This document shows, one piece after another, positions 15,705 through 24,337 of a stretch of DNA of 33,251 bases. Source of the DNA: Kitasatospora aureofaciens (lineage in GTDB: Bacteria > Actinomycetota > Actinomycetes > Streptomycetales > Streptomycetaceae); the NCBI RefSeq assembly GCF_001188955.3, contig NZ_JPRF03000061.1, positions 1-33,251 of the forward strand, read 5' to 3'. The notes under the pieces are model-generated. The model was not told where the DNA came from, ran no database searches, and saw only the letters and a program-made list of their open reading frames with translations. The position numbers and the translations under genes were made by a program. Position 1 is the stretch's first letter, and each line of letters begins with the position of its first letter.

Positions 15705-15744
15705 GGCGGTGCCCCGGGCCTGGGGGAGGGCCCGGGGCACCGCC
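15705..15744. terminator. Bidirectional terminator between convergent genes
   Basis: GGCGGTGCCCCGGGCC (15705-15720) and its exact reverse complement (15729-15744) form a perfect 16-bp stem with the loop TGGGGGAG, extendable outward by wobble pairs. It lies between the ends of the 415-aa gene (15691) and the permease gene (15775) and should serve both strands. Confidence 0.85.
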
Positions 15745-15774
15745 GTGTGGGGGTGGGTGTGGGGGAGTGGGGGG

Positions 15775-17175
15775 TCAGTCCCGCTGGTCCTCGGGGAGGC
15801 TGATCACCCAGCGGGTGGCCTGCCGGGGGCGCAGGTAGAACAGCCAGTAGAGGGTGGCGAGGGCGGTGATGCCGCCGGTCCACAGCAGCGGTTCGGCGTC
15901 CAGCTGGGTCATGACGTAGACCAGCACGACGATCAGCAGCGCCGGGACGGCCGGCCACAGCGGCATCCGCCAGGCGGCGGCGTGCTTGTGGTGGCCGCGG
16001 CGGGAGAGCAGCGAGGCGATGGCGACGAGCAGGTACATCGCGGTGACGGCGACGCCGGTGATGTTGCTGAGCAGCTCGCCCTTGACGAAGCAGAGGGCGG
16101 CGCCGGGCAGGCCGACGGCCAGGGTGGCGATCCACGGGGAGCCGAAGCGGCCGAGGGTGCCGAAGGCCTTGTTGACCGGCTCGGGCCAGGCCTTGTCGCG
16201 GGCGGAGGCGAACAGCACCCGGGAGTTCTGGATGACCATGACGATGCCGGCGTTGATGATGGCCAGCGCGATGCAGAGGCTGATGAAGGTGCCGACCGCG
16301 GAGTTGCTCCACGCGGTGACCATGCCGGGGATGTCGCCGGAGGTCAGGGTCTGCAGGTCGGGGGCGCCCATGGTGATGGCGGCGACCGGGACCAGGATGA
16401 TGGCGCTGGAGAGGCCGAGGGTCCACAGCACGGTGCGGGAGACGGTGCGGCGGGGGTTCTCTAGCTCCTCGGACAGGTAGACGGCGGTGGAGAAGCCCTG
16501 GGTGGCGAACAGGGCGATGCCGAGCGCGCCGATGATGGCGCCGATGCCGACCGGGCCGGCGGGGCCACCGTCGGTGGAGACGAGGCCGTGCAGCAGGCTC
16601 GGGTGGTGGGCGTTGGTGTGGGCGAAGCCGAGCACCGACACCACGCCGGCCGCGATGACCTCCAGGACCAGGAAGATGCCGGTGATCCAGGCGTTGGCGC
16701 GCAGGTCGAGCAGGCCGGCCAGGGTGGCGGCCAGCATCACGGCGGCGCCGGCGATCGGCTTGTCGACGTGCAGGACGGGCGCCAGGTAGTCGGCGGTGCC
16801 GAGGGCGATGACCGAGGGGACGATCATCACCACGATGAGCGACTGGATGAAGACCAGCCAGCCCGCGAGCCGCCCGGCCAGGGTGCCGACCATGGCGTAC
16901 TCGCCGCCGGCGCTGGGGATCAGGGTGCCGAGCTCCGAGTAGCAGAACGCGACCGCGACGCAGAGCACCGAGCCGATGGCGATGGCCAGGGCGGTGGCGC
17001 TGCCGATGCTGGAGAACAGCTGCGGCACGATCACGAAGAGCGTCGAGGCCGGGGTGACGCAGGACAGCGTGAGCAGGGTGCCGCCCACGACGCCGATCGA
17101 GCGCTTGAGCTGCTGGGGCGCGACCCCGTCCGCCGTGGCGGTGACGTTCTGTGGCGGGCGAAGCGTGTCGGTCAT
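15775..17175 (-). CDS. APC-family amino acid permease
   Basis: A 466-aa integral membrane protein with about twelve hydrophobic helices. It shows the APC-superfamily pattern: a first helix after LKRSIGVVGGTLLTLS, then the SELGTLIPSAGGEYAMVG segment between helices 2 and 3, and the EELENPRRTVSRTVLW cytoplasmic loop. It takes up amino acids, coupled to protons or by exchange; the substrate cannot be predicted. The start ATG at 17175 (MTDTLRPP) is chosen because it places the family start a short distance before helix 1. Its ribosome-binding site is weak, and the frame stays open upstream to an ATG at 17346 within AT-richer, probably non-coding DNA. It is not a known part of type VII loci and is probably an independent gene lying between the sigma partner and eccC. 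Confidence 0.88.
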   Translation of the reverse strand: MTDTLRPPQNVTATADGVAPQQLKRSIGVVGGTLLTLSCVTPASTLFVIVPQLFSSIGSATALAIAIGSVLCVAVAFCYSELGTLIPSAGGEYAMVGTLAGRLAGWLVFIQSLIVVMIVPSVIALGTADYLAPVLHVDKPIAGAAVMLAATLAGLLDLRANAWITGIFLVLEVIAAGVVSVLGFAHTNAHHPSLLHGLVSTDGGPAGPVGIGAIIGALGIALFATQGFSTAVYLSEELENPRRTVSRTVLWTLGLSSAIILVPVAAITMGAPDLQTLTSGDIPGMVTAWSNSAVGTFISLCIALAIINAGIVMVIQNSRVLFASARDKAWPEPVNKAFGTLGRFGSPWIATLAVGLPGAALCFVKGELLSNITGVAVTAMYLLVAIASLLSRRGHHKHAAAWRMPLWPAVPALLIVVLVYVMTQLDAEPLLWTGGITALATLYWLFYLRPRQATRWVISLPEDQRD

Positions 17176-17581
17176 CTGGATTCCGATCGGCTCTGTGCGG
17201 TCCTGGGACGGGAGCGGTATCGCCTCCGCTGGCTGTTTGCTCGGGTCTGTTCCGGTCGCTCCCGGGCCGCCATGGAACCGTGGGCGTATTGATTGCGTCA
17301 ACGCCGGAACTGCTTCGGAATCCGTTGCGTCGAAGGGCATAATCATGCGATCCGATGATCACTTAAAGTCATGGCGCCGTTTGTCCGACTTGTTACTTTG
17401 GCTGCATCGGGCATGAATCAAAGGTGAACTCCGCGCTGCATTCCATCTTTCAAAGGCAACAGCCTGGGCTGGAGACGACACGAGAGGTGTCAGCCGGTCG
17501 TGCGGCAACTGCCCAGGGGGGTACGAGAACCGCAGCCCTCGCCCGGAAAGAACTAAGTAACGTTTCAGCACCTGGGACGAC
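17176..17581. other. AT-richer intergenic region upstream of the permease
   Basis: No gene is supported here. The part from about 17290 to 17450 is clearly richer in A and T than the rest of the window and probably holds the permease promoter (minus strand) and perhaps regulatory sites. TTGACG at about 17296-17301 (minus strand) lacks a matching -10. A small hairpin GACAC-GAGAG-GTGTC lies at 17477-17491. A 68-codon open frame at 17424-17630 lacks a ribosome-binding site and runs through the terminator, so I do not call it. Confidence 0.5.
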
Positions 17582-17615
17582 AAAGGGGTCGGACTCCGAC
17601 GAGTCCGACCCCTTT
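17582..17615 (-). terminator. Strong terminator after eccC
   Basis: AAAGGGGTCGGACTC and its exact reverse complement form a perfect 15-bp stem with the loop CGAC or GTCG. It lies 38 bases beyond the eccC stop (17654), with A/T pairs at the base giving a TTT end in either direction. It also shields the permease upstream region from eccC read-through. Confidence 0.88.
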
Positions 17616-17653
17616 GATCACCGTACGTAGCCAAGGCCCGCTCGCGCGGCCGG

Positions 17654-20600
17654 TCACTGCACCGGCAGCCAGCCCGTCTGGACCATCTGCCCGTTGGTCG
17701 CACGGCGTGACACGTAGATCCCGCGGCCCGGTGGCAGCGCCTGCGGCTTGACCGTCCCCAGCAGCGCGCCCTCGTCCCGGTTGCCGGACAGGATGACGCC
17801 CTGCCCGCCCAGCTCGCGCATCCGCTGCATCACCGGCTCGTACATCGAGCGCCCGGCGCCGCCCGCGCTGCGGGCCACGATCACCCGCAGGCCGATGTCC
17901 CGGGCGAACGGCAGGAACTCGGCCAGCGGCGCCAGCGGGTTGCCCGAACTGGTCGCGACCAGCTCGTAGTCGTCGACGATCACGAACATGTCCTTGCCGC
18001 TGTACCAGCTGCGGTTGCGCAGCTGCTCGGCGGTCACGTCCGGGCCGGGCAGGCGGCGGGCGCAGGCCCCGCGCAGCATGTCCACGACGGCGGCCATGGA
18101 CGGCTGGGCGGCCGCGTACTCCACCAGGTACTCCTGCGGCACGGTGCCCAGCAGCGCGCGCCGGTAGTCGCCGACCACGATGCCCGCCTGGTCCGGAGTG
18201 TAGCGCTCGGTGATCTGCTTGATCAGCATGCGCAGCAGCGCCGACTTCCCGGACTCGGTGTCACCGAACACGATGAACAGCGGGTCGGTCTCGAAGTTGA
18301 CGAACACCGGCGCCAGCTCGGCCTCGTCCACGCCGAAGGACAGGCCGCGCTCCGGGTGCTCGAAGCCCTTCGGCAGCGAGTTCCCGTCCAGGACGGCCGG
18401 CAGCATCCGCACCTGCGGGGCGCGGGGGCCGGTCCAGGCCCCGTCGACCGCGGTGACCAGCCCGGCCACGCCGTCCTGGAGGTCCTCCACCGAGGAGGAG
18501 CCGTCCAGCCGGGGGAGGCCGCCCAGGAAGTGCAGCCGCTCCGCGGTGATGCCGCGCCCGGCCAGCGGCGGGACGTTCTGCGCCACCCGGCGGTCCACCT
18601 CGGACTCCATCGCGTCACCGAGCTTCAGCTCGACCCGGTTCTGCAGCAGGTCCTTCAGCGCCGGGCGCACCTCGGCGTACCGGGCCGCGGTGATCACCAG
18701 GTGGACGCCGTAGCCGAGGCCGCGCTGGGCGATGTCGCCGATGACCGGCTCCAGCCCCTCGAACTCCTGCTTGAAGGTGTTCCAGCCGTCGATCATCAGG
18801 AAGACGTCCCCGAAGGCCTCGTCCGGCAGCTGGCCGGCCGCCCGGCGGGCCCGGTAGGTCGCGATGGTGTCGATGCCGGTCGCCCGGAACAGCTCCTCGC
18901 GCCGGTTCATCACCCCGTGCACCTCGGAGACCATCCGGCGCACCTTGTCCACGTCCAGGCGCCCGGCGACCCCGCCGACGTGCGGCAGGCCGGTCAGCGA
19001 CTGGAAGCTGCCCGCGCCGAAGTCCAGCAGGTAGAACTGCACCTCGCGCGGGGTGTGGGTGAGGCCGAAGGCGGCCGTCATGGTGCGCAGCACGGTCGAC
19101 TTGCCCGAGCGGGGGCCGCCCACGATCAGGCCGTGGCCGGCCGCCCCGGAGAAGTCGACCTCCAGGATGTCGGTCTTCTGTTCGCGCGGCTTGTCCACGA
19201 TGCCGATCGGCGCCCGCAGCCGGCCGCCCGGGTAGCCCGGCGCGGTCAGCCCGCGTTCCGGGACGACCTGCAGCGGCGGCAGCAGGTGGTCGATGCTGGG
19301 CGCCTCGTCCAGCGGCGGCAGCCACACCTGGTGCGCGGCCGGGCCCTGGCCGGCCATCCGCTGGACGAAGACGTCCAGCACGGTGTCCACCAGCGCGTCG
19401 TCCTGCTCCGGTGCCTGCGGGGCCTCCTCCTCCACCGGCTCCGGGGGCAGGTCGACGAACGCGGAGGTGAACGCGACCGGCTGGGCGTTCACCCGCCGTC
19501 CGCCGGTCGACCGCTGCTGGCCCGGCGCCCGGTACGGCCCCGAGACGTAGGCGGCCTTGAACCGGTCCATCACGTCCTCGCCGAACTTCAGGTAGCCGAC
19601 GCCCGGCACCGGCGGCAGGTGGTAGGCGTCCGGCACGCCGATCGCGGCCCGCGACTCGGCCGCCGAGAAGGTGCGCAGACCGATCCGGTACGAGAGGTAG
19701 GTGTCCAGGCCGCGCAGCTTGCCCTCCTCCAGGCGCTGCGAGGCCAGCAGGAGGTGCACGCCCAGGGAGCGGCCGATCCGGCCGATCTGGATGAACATCT
19801 CGATGAAGTCGGGCTTGGCGGAGAGGAGTTCGGAGAACTCGTCGATGATCAGCACCAGCGAGGGCAGCGGGTCCAGCGCCGCGCCGGCCGCCCGGGCCCG
19901 CTCGTACTCGTGGATGTTGGCGTAGTTGCCGGAGCGGTGCAGCAGCTCCTGGCGCCGGTGCAGCTCGCCCTCGATCGCGTCGCGCATGCGGTCGACCAGG
20001 GTGAGCTCGCCCTCCAGGTTGGTGATCACCGCGGAGGTGTGCGGCATGTCCGCCATGCCGAGGAAGGTCGCGCCGCCCTTGAAGTCGGCGAGCACGAAGT
20101 TCAGCGTCTCCGAGGAGTGGGTCATCGCCAGCGCGAGCACCAGCGTGCGCAGCAGCTCCGACTTGCCGGAACCGGTCGCGCCCACGCACAGGCCGTGCGG
20201 GCCCATGCCCTCCAGCGCGGCCTCCTTGATGTCCAGGTAGACGTGCTCGCCGTTGGCACCGACACCGATCGGCACCCGCATCCGCTCGTGCTGGGCGCGC
20301 GGGCGCCAGCTGCGGGCCACGTCGAAGGAGCCCGGGTCGCCCGAGTTCATCATGTCGGTGAAGTCCAGGTTGGACAGCAGCGGCTCGTCGTCCCCGCCGG
20401 CCGAGGCCCGGTACGGCGCCAACTGCCGCGCCAGCGCCTCGGACTGCCACAGCGAGAGCAGGTCCGGCTTGCCGGCGTACGTCGCCCCCGAGGCCGAACG
20501 CAGCACCAGCTCCTGCGGGCTGACCGTCACCATCAGGTGCCCGCTCGGCTCGTCCACCTCACCCGGGACGACCTCGATGACGGTCACCCCCTGCACGCCC

Positions 20601-21598
20601 TCGGGGCCGGCCAGCACCGAGTCGTGCGGCACCCCGGCGCCGTCCATGATGACCACCAGGTGCGGCTGGTCCGCCGCGGGCGCCGCGTCCCGGACGAAGC
20701 GCTGGCGGCCGGACAGCTCGTCCTGCAGCAGGTACTCCAGCTCGCCCAGGTCGTGGGCGCTCAGCCGGCGCGAGCCCGCGCCGTCCGCCTCCTTGCGGTG
20801 CTGGTTGTGCGGCAGCCACTTGGTCCAGTCCCACTCCTCGGCCGCGCCGGGCGCCGCGGCGACCGCGACCAGCAGGTCGTCCGGCGAGTGCAGGGTGGTC
20901 AGTTGGGCGATCATCGCGCGCACGTTGCCGTACACCGAGTCCGGGTCCCCGCACACCGTGATGTGGTAGAACGCCCGCAGCGAGACCGCCAACGGCAGGT
21001 CCTGGAGGGTGCCGTGGGCCTTCAGGAAGGAGTGCATCGCGGCCGCCGACAGCGGCTCCAGCTCGTCCATCGGCGCCGTTTGCGGCGCCACCAGCGGGGT
21101 GGACAGCTGCACCGGCCCGAGGCCCACCCGGATCTGCGCGAAGTCGCCGTCCCCCGTCCGCCGCTCCCACAGCCGCCGGCCGTCCTCGACGATCGACCAC
21201 AACTGGTCCGGCGCCGGGTTCAGGAACAGCAGCGCGCCGCGCTGGCTCTCCGCCGTGCGGCGCACCTGGCGCCGGGTCTGCTGAAGGTACTTGAGGTAGT
21301 CGCGCCGCTCGTCCGCCATCGCGGTCGAACCGCCCTTGCGGGCCCGCACGATCTGGGCCAGGACCATGCCGACCGTGGAGACGATCATCAGACCGCCCAT
21401 GATCTTCATCGGGGCGGCCGCGCCCGGCGAGAAGAAGAACACCGCCGAACCGCCCATGCCGAGCATCGGCAGGATGCTCATCAGCCAGTCCTCGCCGCCC
21501 TGCCGGGGCAGTTCGGGCGGGCTGACCAGCTCCACCGGCTCGTCCGGCACCGTCGGCGGGTACGCCCTGGCCGGTCGCTTGACCATGATCACACCCAT
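17654..21598 (-). CDS. eccC: Type VII secretion ATPase EccC (fused EccCa-EccCb form)
   Basis: A 1314-aa FtsK/SpoIIIE-type ATPase and motor of the ESX system. Two membrane segments at about 38-57 and 66-85 are followed by the cytoplasmic DUF-type stalk domain and three ATPase domains. Domain 1 has Walker A GATGSGKS (473-480) and Walker B LVLIIDE (D586, E587). Domain 2 has GGPRSGKS (827-834) and FLMIDG (D937, with Gly in place of Glu). Domain 3 has GDTESGKS (1112-1119) and VIVDD (D1209, with Asp in place of Glu). The first domain thus looks fully catalytic, and the later two look like substrate-binding or weakly active domains. This matches what is known for EccC, where the C-terminal domain binds the WXG100 export signal. 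The ATG at 21598 has GGGGTGG upstream; the ATG at 21586 (MVKRPARAY) is an alternative. It is divergent from eccD. Confidence 0.95.
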   Translation of the reverse strand: MGVIMVKRPARAYPPTVPDEPVELVSPPELPRQGGEDWLMSILPMLGMGGSAVFFFSPGAAAPMKIMGGLMIVSTVGMVLAQIVRARKGGSTAMADERRDYLKYLQQTRRQVRRTAESQRGALLFLNPAPDQLWSIVEDGRRLWERRTGDGDFAQIRVGLGPVQLSTPLVAPQTAPMDELEPLSAAAMHSFLKAHGTLQDLPLAVSLRAFYHITVCGDPDSVYGNVRAMIAQLTTLHSPDDLLVAVAAAPGAAEEWDWTKWLPHNQHRKEADGAGSRRLSAHDLGELEYLLQDELSGRQRFVRDAAPAADQPHLVVIMDGAGVPHDSVLAGPEGVQGVTVIEVVPGEVDEPSGHLMVTVSPQELVLRSASGATYAGKPDLLSLWQSEALARQLAPYRASAGGDDEPLLSNLDFTDMMNSGDPGSFDVARSWRPRAQHERMRVPIGVGANGEHVYLDIKEAALEGMGPHGLCVGATGSGKSELLRTLVLALAMTHSSETLNFVLADFKGGATFLGMADMPHTSAVITNLEGELTLVDRMRDAIEGELHRRQELLHRSGNYANIHEYERARAAGAALDPLPSLVLIIDEFSELLSAKPDFIEMFIQIGRIGRSLGVHLLLASQRLEEGKLRGLDTYLSYRIGLRTFSAAESRAAIGVPDAYHLPPVPGVGYLKFGEDVMDRFKAAYVSGPYRAPGQQRSTGGRRVNAQPVAFTSAFVDLPPEPVEEEAPQAPEQDDALVDTVLDVFVQRMAGQGPAAHQVWLPPLDEAPSIDHLLPPLQVVPERGLTAPGYPGGRLRAPIGIVDKPREQKTDILEVDFSGAAGHGLIVGGPRSGKSTVLRTMTAAFGLTHTPREVQFYLLDFGAGSFQSLTGLPHVGGVAGRLDVDKVRRMVSEVHGVMNRREELFRATGIDTIATYRARRAAGQLPDEAFGDVFLMIDGWNTFKQEFEGLEPVIGDIAQRGLGYGVHLVITAARYAEVRPALKDLLQNRVELKLGDAMESEVDRRVAQNVPPLAGRGITAERLHFLGGLPRLDGSSSVEDLQDGVAGLVTAVDGAWTGPRAPQVRMLPAVLDGNSLPKGFEHPERGLSFGVDEAELAPVFVNFETDPLFIVFGDTESGKSALLRMLIKQITERYTPDQAGIVVGDYRRALLGTVPQEYLVEYAAAQPSMAAVVDMLRGACARRLPGPDVTAEQLRNRSWYSGKDMFVIVDDYELVATSSGNPLAPLAEFLPFARDIGLRVIVARSAGGAGRSMYEPVMQRMRELGGQGVILSGNRDEGALLGTVKPQALPPGRGIYVSRRATNGQMVQTGWLPVQ

Positions 21599-21932
21599 GC
21601 GTCATCCACCCCGCGGCGTCGATCGATCACTTCGGCATCAGCCCTCACGCGACTGCGCCCGCTCCGGTACGGGTTCGCGAGACTGAGGACGCCCCACACA
21701 GCGCAGCCCCCGTACCACCGTGCGCAGGCGCCGATACTAACGGTCGGTCCTCGTACCGCCCGCCGGGCCCCGCCCCGCAGCGGAGCCGGGCACGGACCGA
21801 GCGGGTAGGGTAACGCCGCGCCAACTCGCGGCCCGGCCGGGCCGGTTCCACAGCCAGACCGCGCGCCGCGTGCCGCGGCACCGTCAACCACAGGGGGAGC
21901 GCCAAAGTGCGTCGAAGGATCGAGGTGCGGCC
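21599..21932. promoter_or_regulatory. Divergent eccC/eccD intergenic region
   Basis: These 334 bases hold no supported gene. On the plus strand TAGGGT (21806-21811) is a good -10 about 120 bases before eccD, but no TTGAC-like box is at the right distance. On the minus strand TTAGTAT (about 21735-21741, within GATACTAAC of the plus strand) is a plausible -10 for eccC. Divergent arrangement of the ATPase and the channel gene suggests shared control. Confidence 0.4.
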
Positions 21933-23393
21933 GTGACTTCTGCCGCCGCCACGGGCTACTGCCGGGTGACCGTCGTCGCCCCGGACCGCCGGATCGACGT
22001 CGCCCTGCCCGAGGACGTCGCACTCGCCGACGTCTATCCCGAGGTGCTGCGCCTGGCCAACCAGAGCCAGCCCGACGGCACCCCCACCGGCTTCCACCTG
22101 GTCCGCCGCGACGGCACCGTGCTCGACAGCAGCCTCTCGCTGGCCGCCCAGCAGGTCCGCGACGGTGACCTGCTGGCGCTGCGCCCCTTCGCCGAGTCCC
22201 TGCCGCCCGCCGTCTACGACGACGTCGCCGACGCCATCGCCAGCGCCGTCGAGGCCGACCGCCGGTTCTGGACCGTCGATCTCATGCGCGGCTTCGGCCT
22301 GATCGGCACCGGGGTGCTGCTCACCCTGCTCGGCTTCGCGCTCTGGTTCTCCGACCTGCGCCACGACATGCACAGCCTGCCCGGCGTGCTGGCCGGCGTC
22401 ACCGCCGTCGTGCTCACCGCGCTCGCCGGGGTCCGCGCCCGGGTCTACGGGGACGCCCCCGCCGCCGTCGCGCTCGGCCTCGGCGCCCTGCCGCACGCCC
22501 TGATCGCCGGCAGCGGCATCATCGCCGTCGCCCACAAGTGGGACGGCCCAGGCCGGCTGCAGTTCCTGACCGGCTGCGTCACCGTCCTGGTGATCGCCGT
22601 GCTGCTCGCCGGACTGCTGCCCACGATGGACGCGGTGTTCGTCGCCGCCGCCTTCGTCGCCACCGCCGGCGCCCTCGCCACCTTCGCGGCCGTGCTGATG
22701 CCGGACACCCCGGCCGGGAACATCGCCGCCGTCACCGGCGTCGCCGCCGTCGCCGCGGTCGGCTTCCTGCCCAGCCTCTCCGCCCGCTTCGCCCGGCTGC
22801 CGGTCGGCTTCAGCGCCCCCGGCCAGACCCGCACCCGCAGTCGCGACTACGACGAGGAGGCCGAGCGCGCCGAGGCCGTCCAGTACGAGCGCATCGCCCA
22901 CCAGGCCCGCCGCGGCCACGAGGTGCTGGTGGGGCTGGTCGGCGGCTGCGCCGCGGTCGTGGTCGGCGCCTGCGCCGTCCTCTCCTTCACCGACCGCACC
23001 TTCCCCGAGCTGCTGGCGCTCGCCCTGGGCATCGCCACCATGCTGCGTGCCCGGCTGTTCCGCTACACCGCGCAGGTCCTCAGCCTCACCGCGGCCGGGC
23101 TGCTCGGCCTGTGCCTGCTGATCGTCGGGCTGTCCCTGCACACCCCGCAGTTCATCCTGCGCACCGCCGGCGCCGGCACCGACCTGGACCTGCGCACCAT
23201 CTGGCTGGCCGCCTCCATCGCCTTCGGCGCCGCGCTGCTCACCGCCATCGCCCTGGTGGTGCCCCGGCTCGGTGTCTCCCCGTTCTGGGGGCGCATCCTG
23301 GACCTGGTCGACAGCCTCACCCTGATCTCGCTGGTCCCGCTGGCGCTCGCCGTCCTGAACATCTACCGGCTGGTCCGCGGCGCCACCGGCTGA
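21933..23393 (+). CDS. eccD: Type VII secretion membrane channel component EccD
   Basis: A 486-aa protein. Residues 1-80 form a ubiquitin-like (YukD-type) cytoplasmic domain (CRVTVVAPDRRIDVALPEDV, then LDSSLSLAAQQVRDGDLLALRP). A linker is followed by about eleven membrane helices from residue 120 to the end, with a charged loop (RTRSRDYDEEAERAEAVQYERIAHQARRGHEVL) in the middle. This is the EccD layout; EccD dimers line the inner-membrane pore region of ESX complexes. The start is GTG at 21933, six bases after GAGGTG; homology begins just after it, and the frame upstream to 21870 is rejected. A terminator hairpin follows the stop, separating the secretion locus from rpsO. Confidence 0.93.
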   Translation: MTSAAATGYCRVTVVAPDRRIDVALPEDVALADVYPEVLRLANQSQPDGTPTGFHLVRRDGTVLDSSLSLAAQQVRDGDLLALRPFAESLPPAVYDDVADAIASAVEADRRFWTVDLMRGFGLIGTGVLLTLLGFALWFSDLRHDMHSLPGVLAGVTAVVLTALAGVRARVYGDAPAAVALGLGALPHALIAGSGIIAVAHKWDGPGRLQFLTGCVTVLVIAVLLAGLLPTMDAVFVAAAFVATAGALATFAAVLMPDTPAGNIAAVTGVAAVAAVGFLPSLSARFARLPVGFSAPGQTRTRSRDYDEEAERAEAVQYERIAHQARRGHEVLVGLVGGCAAVVVGACAVLSFTDRTFPELLALALGIATMLRARLFRYTAQVLSLTAAGLLGLCLLIVGLSLHTPQFILRTAGAGTDLDLRTIWLAASIAFGAALLTAIALVVPRLGVSPFWGRILDLVDSLTLISLVPLALAVLNIYRLVRGATG

Positions 23394-23418
23394 CCCCCGG
23401 GACGCCCGCCTCCCACCC

Positions 23419-23451
23419 GCCGCCCACCCGCCGACCGGCGTGGTGGGCGGC
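23419..23451 (+). terminator. Hairpin terminator between eccD and rpsO
   Basis: GCCGCCCACC (23419-23428) pairs with GGTGGGCGGC (23442-23451). Inside, CGCCG/CGGCG extends the stem, with one bulged T. It starts 25 bases after the eccD stop. TACGCT at 23457-23462 directly beyond it could be the -10 of the rpsO promoter, although no good -35 was found. Confidence 0.65.
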
Positions 23452-23592
23452 ACTGGTACGCTTGGCCTCCGAGCGCAGCCGTGTGTCCGCCCCCAGGGGC
23501 AGCCGACCACCGGCCGCGCTCACCGACACCGAGTTCTCGCAGAGTCCTGTGCTGTCGACCAGGACCGCTCGGTAGACCCCGAAGGAGTTGCA

Positions 23593-23883
23593 GTGGCTCT
23601 CGCCTCTGACGTCAAGAAGCAGATCATCGCCGAGTTCGGCCAGAAGGAGGGCGACACCGGCTCCCCCGAGGTCCAGGTCGCCATGCTCTCCCGCCGCATC
23701 TCGGACCTGACCGAGCACCTCAAGTTCCACAAGCACGACCACCACTCGCGTCGTGGCCTGCTGATCCTGGTCGGCCAGCGCCGCCGCCTCCTGCAGTACC
23801 TGGCCAAGAAGGACATCGAGCGCTTCCGTACGCTCGTCGACCGCCTGGGCATCCGCCGCGGTGCCGCCGGCGGCGCCCGCTAA
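23593..23883 (+). CDS. rpsO: 30S ribosomal protein S15
   Basis: A 96-aa protein, close to the usual 89 of bacterial S15. It shows the family core GDTGSPEVQVAMLSRRI, LTEHLKFHKHDHHSRRGLL and RRRLLQYL, with a basic C-terminus and a short Gly/Ala extension. S15 binds 16S rRNA early in 30S assembly. The start is GTG at 23593, six bases after GAAGGAG. A leader of about 130 bases precedes it, in which S15 self-regulation could act as in other bacteria. It is followed by a strong hairpin and then pnp, the classical rpsO-pnp arrangement. Confidence 0.97.
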   Translation: MALASDVKKQIIAEFGQKEGDTGSPEVQVAMLSRRISDLTEHLKFHKHDHHSRRGLLILVGQRRRLLQYLAKKDIERFRTLVDRLGIRRGAAGGAR

Positions 23884-23894
23884 GACCGCCGCTC

Positions 23895-23925
23895 GGGGCG
23901 GCTCCCCACACCGGGGAGCCGCCCC
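23895..23925 (+). terminator. Hairpin after rpsO (terminator or processing site)
   Basis: GGGGCGGCTCCCC (23895-23907) and its exact reverse complement (23913-23925) form a perfect 13-bp stem with the loop ACACC, 11 bases after the rpsO stop. In Streptomyces the rpsO-pnp intergenic hairpin is reported to be an RNase III target, so this may be both a partial terminator and a processing site. Confidence 0.8.
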
Positions 23926-24337
23926 TCGCGCGTATGCCGCGGCGGTTCGGCCGCGGCACCCGGACATAACAACTCGCGCGCACCTCCCCAGGTGGCCGAG
24001 GATTGCACCGTAGGGTTGTGGGCATGCCGGGTGATGGCGCAGCAGCGCGCCACCCGGGCAGCAAGCCCGGACCCCCGCGGGACGAAGGCTTCAAACGGAA
24101 GCCGCCCGCATCCGAGAGAGCGTCCAGACGCGGACCGCCCGTCCCGGCCCGGCAGCCGTGAGGCGCCGGTCCTCGGTAGTGGCCCCCGGAACCCCCGCCG
24201 CAGAGCGGGGCGCCCCGGAGGCTTCGATCGAAGACCGGCCCGACTGCCGCCCTCCCTGGTTGGAGGGCTCCAGGGCCACCACGAGGCAGCGCGCGGGGAC
24301 GCTCTCCCGGAGACGTACGAAAGAGGAGATCTTCCAG
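23926..24337 (+). promoter_or_regulatory. Long pnp leader with several small stem-loops
   Basis: These 412 bases hold no supported gene. TAGGGT at 24011-24016 is a good -10 for an internal pnp promoter, without a clear -35. Stem-loops are CACCT-CCCC-AGGTG (23981-23994), CCCCGC/GCGGGG (24193-24210), the 12-base palindrome CTTCGATCGAAG (24222-24233) and GCCCTCC-CTGGTT-GGAGGGC (24249-24268). A leader this structured before pnp is a plausible site for autoregulation by RNase III and PNPase. The frame is open from 24158 into pnp but has no family similarity before 24338. Confidence 0.5.

Noticed and set aside
17176..17346. A longer permease start at 17346 adding 57 residues
   Set aside because: The extra part lies in AT-richer DNA, has no ribosome-binding site and is unlike the family N-terminus.
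17424..17630. A 68-codon open frame in the permease/eccC intergenic region
   Set aside because: No ribosome-binding site, no similarity that I recognise, and it runs through a perfect terminator hairpin.
17176..17653. A c-di-AMP (ydaO-type) or other riboswitch before the permease
   Set aside because: I looked for the conserved motifs and a matching fold on the minus strand and did not see them; only a small hairpin at 17477-17491 is present.
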